Shown here: positions 31,947 to 36,242 of the stretch, piece after piece | Position numbering within the stretch: the first letter of the stretch is position 1 | How the letters are laid out: the number at the start of each line of letters is the position of its first letter | NCBI GenBank assembly: GCA_017518185.1 | Contig: JAFWWB010000006.1 | Location: 1 to 36,242, forward strand | Source of the DNA: Lachnospiraceae bacterium | GTDB lineage: Bacteria > Bacillota > Clostridia > Lachnospirales > Lachnospiraceae | Length of the DNA stretch: 36,242 bases | Direction: 5' to 3' | The notes under the pieces: model-generated | Database searches by the model: none | The model's input: the letters and a program-made list of their open reading frames with translations, nothing else | Told to the model about the DNA's origin: nothing | Translations under genes and position numbers: made by a program

Positions 31947-34580
31947 TTATGCCTTCTTCGCTGCTATCGCTGCCTGTGCTGCAGCAAGACGTGCGATAGG
32001 TACACGGTAAGGGGAGCAGGACACATAGTCAAGCCCTATCTTGTTGCAGAATTCAATGGAAGAAGGATCGCCGCCGTGCTCACCGCAGATGCCGCAATGG
32101 AGCTCGGGACGCACACTCTTGCCCTTCTTTATAGCCATATCCATGAGCTCGCCCACGCCATCCTGATCCAGACGTGCGAAGGGATCGTTCTCGAAGATCT
32201 TTCTCTCATAATATGCCTGAAGGAACTTACCGGCATCATCACGTGAGAAGCCGTAGGTCATCTGTGTAAGGTCATTGGTACCGAAGCAGAAGAATTCAGC
32301 TTCCTTTGCGATGGTATCCGCCGTAAGTGCCGCACGGGGGATCTCTATCATGGTACCCACCTCATACTTCAGGTCGCTCTTCTGTGCCTTAAGCTCCTCA
32401 TCGGCAGCCTTCACCACTATATCCTTAACAAACTTAAGCTCCTTCGCATCACCTACCAGAGGGATCATGATCTCGGGTACCACGTTCCAGTCAGGATGCT
32501 TTTTCTTTGTATTGATCGCGGCGCGGATAACGGCGATGGTCTGCATCTTTGCGATCTCGGGATAAGTGACGTCCAGACGAATGCCTCTGTGGCCCATCAT
32601 GGGGTTGAACTCCACGAGACCCTCGATACGCGCCTTGATCTCTCCTACGGTCTTTCCCTTTGCCTTTGCAAGCTTTGCTATATCCTCCTCGGTCTTGGGC
32701 ACGAATTCGTGCAGAGGGGGATCCAGGAAACGGATGGTAACGGGATTGCCTTCCATAGCCTCGAAGAGCTGCTCGAAGTCGCCCTGCTGAAGAGGCTCGA
32801 TCTTCTCCAGGGCCTTCTCTCTTTCTTCAACAGTATCGGAAACGATCATCTCACGGAATGCCTCGATCCTGTCCTCATCAAAGAACATGTGCTCCGTACG
32901 GCAGAGGCCTATGCCCTCGGCACCCAGCTCGCGGGCCTTCCTTGCATCGTGAGGGGTATCTGCATTTGTACGTACCTTAAGGGTACGGTACTTGTCAGCC
33001 CATGCCATGATGCGGCCGAACTCGCCTGCGATCTGGGCATCAACGGTAGGTACCGCTCCGTCATATATATTACCCGTAGTACCGTCAAAGGAGATGACAT
33101 CGCCTTCGTGGTATTCCTTGCCTGCAAGGGTGAACTTCTTGTTCTCCTCATCCATTATGATATCGCCGCAGCCGGAAACACAGCATGCGCCCATACCGCG
33201 GGCAACGACTGCAGCATGGCTGGTCATACCGCCGCGGACAGTAAGTATACCCTGTGAAACCTTCATGCCGGTGATATCCTCGGGAGAAGTCTCAAGACGT
33301 ACGAGGACAACCTTCTCGCCTCTTGCTGCCCACTCCTCCGCATCGGCGGCGGTGAATACTATCTTACCGCATGCCGCGCCGGGAGCTGCGCCCAGAGCCT
33401 TGCCTATGAGACGTGCACGCACTATCGCGCTCTGGTCAAAGGTAGGATGAAGAAGGGTGTCAAGGTTACGGGGCTCGATCATTGCCACAGCCTCTTCCTC
33501 GGTCCTCATGCCCTCATCCACAAGGTCGCAGGCGATCTTGAGAGCCGCCTGTGCGGTACGCTTTCCGTTACGGGTCTGGAGCATGTAGAGCTTGCCGTGC
33601 TCAACGGTAAACTCCATGTCCTGCATATCCCTGTAGTGATCCTCAAGCCTCTTGCAGACATCCTTGAACTGCTCGAAAGCCTCGGGGAACTTCTCTTCCA
33701 TTTCGGCTATCTTCATGGGAGTACGAACGCCTGCCACAACGTCCTCGCCCTGAGCGTTGGTAAGGAACTCACCGAAGAGGCCCTTCTCGCCGTTGGCGGG
33801 GTTACGGGTGAAGGCAACGCCGGTACCGCAGTCATCGCCCATGTTACCGAAAGCCATGGACTGTACATTGACTGCCGTTCCCCAGGAATAGGGGATATCG
33901 TTGTCTCTTCTATACACGTTCGCGCGGGGATTGTCCCAGCTGCGGAACACTGCCTTTATGGCGCCTACCAGCTGTACCTGGGGATCCGTAGGGAAATCCT
34001 CTCCCAGCTTGCTCTTATATTCTGCCTTGAACTGGTTAGCCAGCTCCTTCAGGTCATTGGCATCCAGCTCCACATCCTGCTTGACGCCCTTGCGGCTCTT
34101 CATCTTATCGATGAGCTGCTCGAAATACTTCTTTCCTACTTCCATGACCACGTCGGAATACATCTGTATGAAACGTCTGTAGCAGTCCCAGGCCCAGCGG
34201 GGATTCTGTGACTTCTCGGCCAGCACGTTCACCACATCCTCGTTAAGTCCCAGGTTAAGTATGGTATCCATCATGCCGGGCATGGAAGCGCGTGCGCCGG
34301 AACGTACGGAAACCAGAAGAGGGTTCTTCTCGTCGCCGAACTTCTTGCCGGTGATCTCTTCCATCTTTACGATGTACTCGTTGATCTCAGCCATGATCTC
34401 GGGATTGATCTCGCGGCCGTCCTCATAATACTGTGTGCAGGCTTCGGTGGTGATGGTAAAGCCCTGCGGAACCGGAAGACCGATGTTGGTCATCTCTGCA
34501 AGGTTTGCACCCTTGCCGCCAAGCAGTTCACGCATGTCAGCCTTGCCTTCTGTGAACAGATAACAATACTTTTTGCCCAT
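31947..34580 (-). CDS. ppdK: Pyruvate, phosphate dikinase
   Basis: PPDK interconverts pyruvate + ATP + Pi with PEP + AMP + PPi. In anaerobes it works in glycolysis or gluconeogenesis. The 877-residue protein has the N-terminal nucleotide-binding domain (LLGGKGANLAEM), the swivelling domain with the phosphohistidine in GGMTSHAAVVARGMG, and the PEP-binding barrel (CRTEHMFF, GTNDLTQMTYGFSRDD, HCGICGEHGGDP with the catalytic Cys). Length is normal. ATG 34580 has AAGGAGG upstream. No strong promoter is visible in the 47-nt gap above it, so it may be read from further upstream. Its relation to the CAP/MBOAT cassette downstream seems only positional. Confidence 0.97.
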   Translation of the reverse strand: MGKKYCYLFTEGKADMRELLGGKGANLAEMTNIGLPVPQGFTITTEACTQYYEDGREINPEIMAEINEYIVKMEEITGKKFGDEKNPLLVSVRSGARASMPGMMDTILNLGLNEDVVNVLAEKSQNPRWAWDCYRRFIQMYSDVVMEVGKKYFEQLIDKMKSRKGVKQDVELDANDLKELANQFKAEYKSKLGEDFPTDPQVQLVGAIKAVFRSWDNPRANVYRRDNDIPYSWGTAVNVQSMAFGNMGDDCGTGVAFTRNPANGEKGLFGEFLTNAQGEDVVAGVRTPMKIAEMEEKFPEAFEQFKDVCKRLEDHYRDMQDMEFTVEHGKLYMLQTRNGKRTAQAALKIACDLVDEGMRTEEEAVAMIEPRNLDTLLHPTFDQSAIVRARLIGKALGAAPGAACGKIVFTAADAEEWAARGEKVVLVRLETSPEDITGMKVSQGILTVRGGMTSHAAVVARGMGACCVSGCGDIIMDEENKKFTLAGKEYHEGDVISFDGTTGNIYDGAVPTVDAQIAGEFGRIMAWADKYRTLKVRTNADTPHDARKARELGAEGIGLCRTEHMFFDEDRIEAFREMIVSDTVEEREKALEKIEPLQQGDFEQLFEAMEGNPVTIRFLDPPLHEFVPKTEEDIAKLAKAKGKTVGEIKARIEGLVEFNPMMGHRGIRLDVTYPEIAKMQTIAVIRAAINTKKKHPDWNVVPEIMIPLVGDAKELKFVKDIVVKAADEELKAQKSDLKYEVGTMIEIPRAALTADTIAKEAEFFCFGTNDLTQMTYGFSRDDAGKFLQAYYERKIFENDPFARLDQDGVGELMDMAIKKGKSVRPELHCGICGEHGGDPSSIEFCNKIGLDYVSCSPYRVPIARLAAAQAAIAAKKA

Positions 34581-34627
34581 TCTTTTCCTCCTTTGTAATC
34601 CCCTGTGTAATGGGTTTTTGACTTGTA

Positions 34628-35494
34628 TCAGGCGGATCCGTCTCCGGGATCAAGGGATTCCCCTTCGGGAACAAATCCGTCAAAAATAAAGACATCGAAG
34701 TGGTGTCTGTATTTTTCCATTTCTTCTTCGCTCCTGACCACCCAGGCAGCGCTTTTTCTCCGAAACAGAGACCGGCAAAGCCTCCGGGAGAGATTGGCCC
34801 GGTACTCTGCATTATAGGAAATAAAATCCGGTCTGGAAAGGAAGTTCAGAAGCAGGAACTGCATGGCCAGCAGGAAGGGCCTGTGGACCCATACCCGGTA
34901 CTCCGGCGTATGGACAAAGCCATCCGAGAGCTGCCCCCTCATGATCCCACTTCTGTGGATCCGGTACCATAAGAGCACCAGGGGGTTGAAGGACTCGATG
35001 CAGTAGACGCCGGGATAGGAAGAGAGCAGCTCGTCTGTCTTCCTGCACACCTCCATGCCGGGGGTGTTGGACTTGATCTCCACCAGAAGGGGGACCTGTC
35101 CGTCCACCATGGCAAGAAATTCATCCAGCCTGGGGATCCTCTCCTGTGAGGAGAAGAGCCTGAGCCCCTTCAGCTCCTCCCATGAATAACTGCCAAGAAG
35201 CCCGTGTTTTCCGCAGGCTCTTGTCAGTGTGAAATCATGAAATATGACGGGCACTCCGTCTCTGGTCAGCTGAACGTCCAGTTCGATGCCGAACCCTTCC
35301 TTCACGGCCCTCCGGAAGGCGGGCATGGAGTTTTCGGGAGCCTCCGTATGATTGTTAAACAGTCCTCTGTGCGCGAACATCCTGGTCTGAAAGGCCCTGT
35401 CATCCGGTCTTCCGAACATCCTGGGCATGATCATCAGCAGGTAGATGCCTGCCAGTGCCAGGAGGGCCAGTGCCGCGGTCAGCACTTTTATCAT
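34628..35494 (-). CDS. Membrane-anchored glycerophosphodiester phosphodiesterase
   Basis: GDPD enzymes cleave glycerophosphodiesters to glycerol 3-phosphate and an alcohol. The 288-residue protein has an N-terminal helix (residues 4-23, VLTAALALLALAGIYLLMI) and then the TIM-barrel motifs FAHRGLF, APENSMPAF, GIELDVQLTRDGVPVIFHD and LLVEIKSN, which hold the catalytic histidines and the metal ligands. The C-terminal part (VRSEEEMEKYRHHFDVFIFDG) is also typical. ATG 35494 is preceded by a close AGGA. The enzyme may face outside and act on lipoteichoic acid or lipid head groups; the orientation is inferred. Confidence 0.92.
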   Translation of the reverse strand: MIKVLTAALALLALAGIYLLMIMPRMFGRPDDRAFQTRMFAHRGLFNNHTEAPENSMPAFRRAVKEGFGIELDVQLTRDGVPVIFHDFTLTRACGKHGLLGSYSWEELKGLRLFSSQERIPRLDEFLAMVDGQVPLLVEIKSNTPGMEVCRKTDELLSSYPGVYCIESFNPLVLLWYRIHRSGIMRGQLSDGFVHTPEYRVWVHRPFLLAMQFLLLNFLSRPDFISYNAEYRANLSRRLCRSLFRRKSAAWVVRSEEEMEKYRHHFDVFIFDGFVPEGESLDPGDGSA

Positions 35495-35544
35495 TTCCTG
35501 CGCTCTTATCCTTTCTTCTGAAACCTAGTTTACCACCTGTCATG

Positions 35545-35596
35545 TAAAATTACTATCACATTATTGAAACCTGTATATTTTTTTATAGTAATTTTA
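35545..35596. repeat. 12-bp inverted repeat in the gene gap before the GDPD gene
   Basis: TAAAATTACTAT (35545-35556) and ATAGTAATTTTA (35585-35596) are perfect inverted copies separated by 28 bases, in the AT-rich region between the terminator at 35.6 kb and the GDPD gene. It could be an operator or a long hairpin in the leader. A reliable promoter is not seen; TTTCAA with TACATG is a weak candidate on the minus strand. Confidence 0.45.
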
Positions 35597-35606
35597 GGAA
35601 TGTTAC

Positions 35607-35640
35607 ACAAAAAAGGGGCTCCGGAAGACCGGAGCCCCTT
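35607..35640 (-). terminator. Intrinsic terminator after the right-edge gene
   Basis: AAGGGGCTCCGG (arm at 35629-35640 on the minus strand) and its complement at 35613-35624 form a perfect 12-bp stem with a 4-nt loop, followed by TTTTTT (35609-35614). It ends the uncharacterised gene at the right edge. Confidence 0.93.
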
Positions 35641-35682
35641 CAGCATAAGGAAAGTCCGCATAAACCTTTCCTTAGGATACTC

Positions 35683-36242
35683 TTATTTTTTCTTCATATA
35701 CCGGACCGTATTCCAGGCCCTTTCCGCATCGGAGGAGGAGGTAATGAAGGAATCCTTCAGAGCCGAGGTGAAAAGCTCCAGCTCTTTCTGCCTTCCGTAC
35801 TTTTCGGGTACGGTGACGGCCATGCTGTAGAGATCCCTGGCGGTCCTTGCAAGCTTCTCCTCGTCGCTGGAAGCCATCATGCCGAAGAGCTTCTTGGCAT
35901 AGCCCGGCCCTGTGCAGGTGGAAAGATAGCGGTCCGCGGCGTTTCTGTATTCCCAGTAGGCGGCCCGGCGCTTTGCTTCGTCCCAGTCCCCGGCTCCCGA
36001 AAGGCCCAGGTCCCGGATAATGCCTCTGATCTCCCGCTCTCCCACGGCCTTAATGAAATAGATGGGTCTGAGGAACCCCGGCAGGATCACCATCTGCCAG
36101 AGAAAGTTGTCCACCCTGTGCTTGGGGTCCCTGGGGTCCGTATAGCGCAGATCAATAAGTTCTCCCCGCAGGGCGTTTGCCCCGTCGTCCTCCAGATTTT
36201 TCAGGTTCACCTCATAGATGGCCTTTCTCCTGTCGGGATCCA
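35683..36242 (-). CDS. Uncharacterised protein, cut at the window end
   Basis: The frame is open to the right edge, with DPDRRKAIYE before the GTG at 36210, so the true start is probably outside the window; 186 codons are visible. The sequence is mostly helical and charged, without a signal peptide or membrane helix, though VILPGFLRPIYFIKAVG is a mildly hydrophobic segment. A regular pattern of Arg/Glu/Asp and aromatic residues (YWEYRNAADRYL, ARDLYSMAV) suggests an alpha-helical cytoplasmic protein. I do not recognise a family. A clear intrinsic terminator follows 43 nt after its stop. Confidence 0.65.
   Translation of the reverse strand, partial: DPDRRKAIYEVNLKNLEDDGANALRGELIDLRYTDPRDPKHRVDNFLWQMVILPGFLRPIYFIKAVGEREIRGIIRDLGLSGAGDWDEAKRRAAYWEYRNAADRYLSTCTGPGYAKKLFGMMASSDEEKLARTARDLYSMAVTVPEKYGRQKELELFTSALKDSFITSSSDAERAWNTVRYMKKK

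Noticed and set aside
33447-34211. A 254-codon open frame on the plus strand
   Set aside because: It is antisense to ppdK and shows only the complement of conserved PPDK codons.

Overview
The window is about 36 kb of what looks like a Clostridia chromosome, probably Lachnospiraceae. The assignment rests on a SCIFF ranthipeptide with its radical SAM maturase, the cysS-mrnC-rlmB order, a YfcC-type carrier, pyruvate phosphate dikinase, a fused SecDF, strong Shine-Dalgarno sites and sigma-A type promoters with 17-bp spacers. Most of the window is moderately GC-rich. The left 1.5 kb is visibly AT-rich. Nearly all genes are on the minus strand; the exceptions are a CNNM/CBS protein (10628-11920) and an HD-GYP/carrier pair (23970-28501).

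Layout, read in the direction of transcription. Right edge: an uncharacterised gene cut by the window end (with its terminator), a glycerophosphodiester phosphodiesterase, ppdK, then a cassette of a secreted degenerate CAP-domain protein, an MBOAT O-acyltransferase and an AlgJ/AlgX-like SGNH-type partner, probably for acetylating an envelope or secreted polymer. The convergent plus-strand pair is a huge beta-propeller/Y_Y_Y sensor fused to an HD-GYP domain, plus a YfcC-family carrier. Divergent from it are a methyl-accepting chemotaxis protein, an HD phosphohydrolase, a membrane-anchored D,D-carboxypeptidase and a partner-switching signalling set (a HATPase-like protein, a STAS protein and a SpoIIE/RsbU phosphatase). 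A tRNA-Met gene with its own promoter and terminator is inserted between the first and second genes of that set.

Next is a promoter-led housekeeping operon: a zinc-ribbon protein with long Pro/Ala tandem repeats, an unknown charged protein, ispF with an unusual Cys-rich tail, cysS, mrnC and rlmB, closed by an intrinsic terminator inside the end of the convergent CNNM gene. At 10.5-10.6 kb a compact divergent promoter region serves the CNNM gene and a long minus-strand operon: scfA (the SCIFF peptide), scfB (its maturase), secDF, rimM, trmD, an ABC exporter (ATPase plus a permease fused to a CPBP protease) and a GMP synthase that lacks its glutamine amidotransferase domain, closed by a strong terminator. 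The genes overlap or nearly abut, so translational coupling is likely.

Left edge: a separate AT-rich operon of small membrane proteins, a truncated and frameshifted pyruvate kinase remnant, and the first 61 residues of a calcium/sodium antiporter. I see no CRISPR array, insertion sequence, phage gene or rRNA. No gene-free stretch exceeds 300 bases. The least conventional items are the SCIFF peptide operon, the tRNA inside the partner-switching set, the IspF CxxCxxC tail, the repeat-rich zinc-ribbon protein and the pseudo-CAP/O-acyltransferase cassette.
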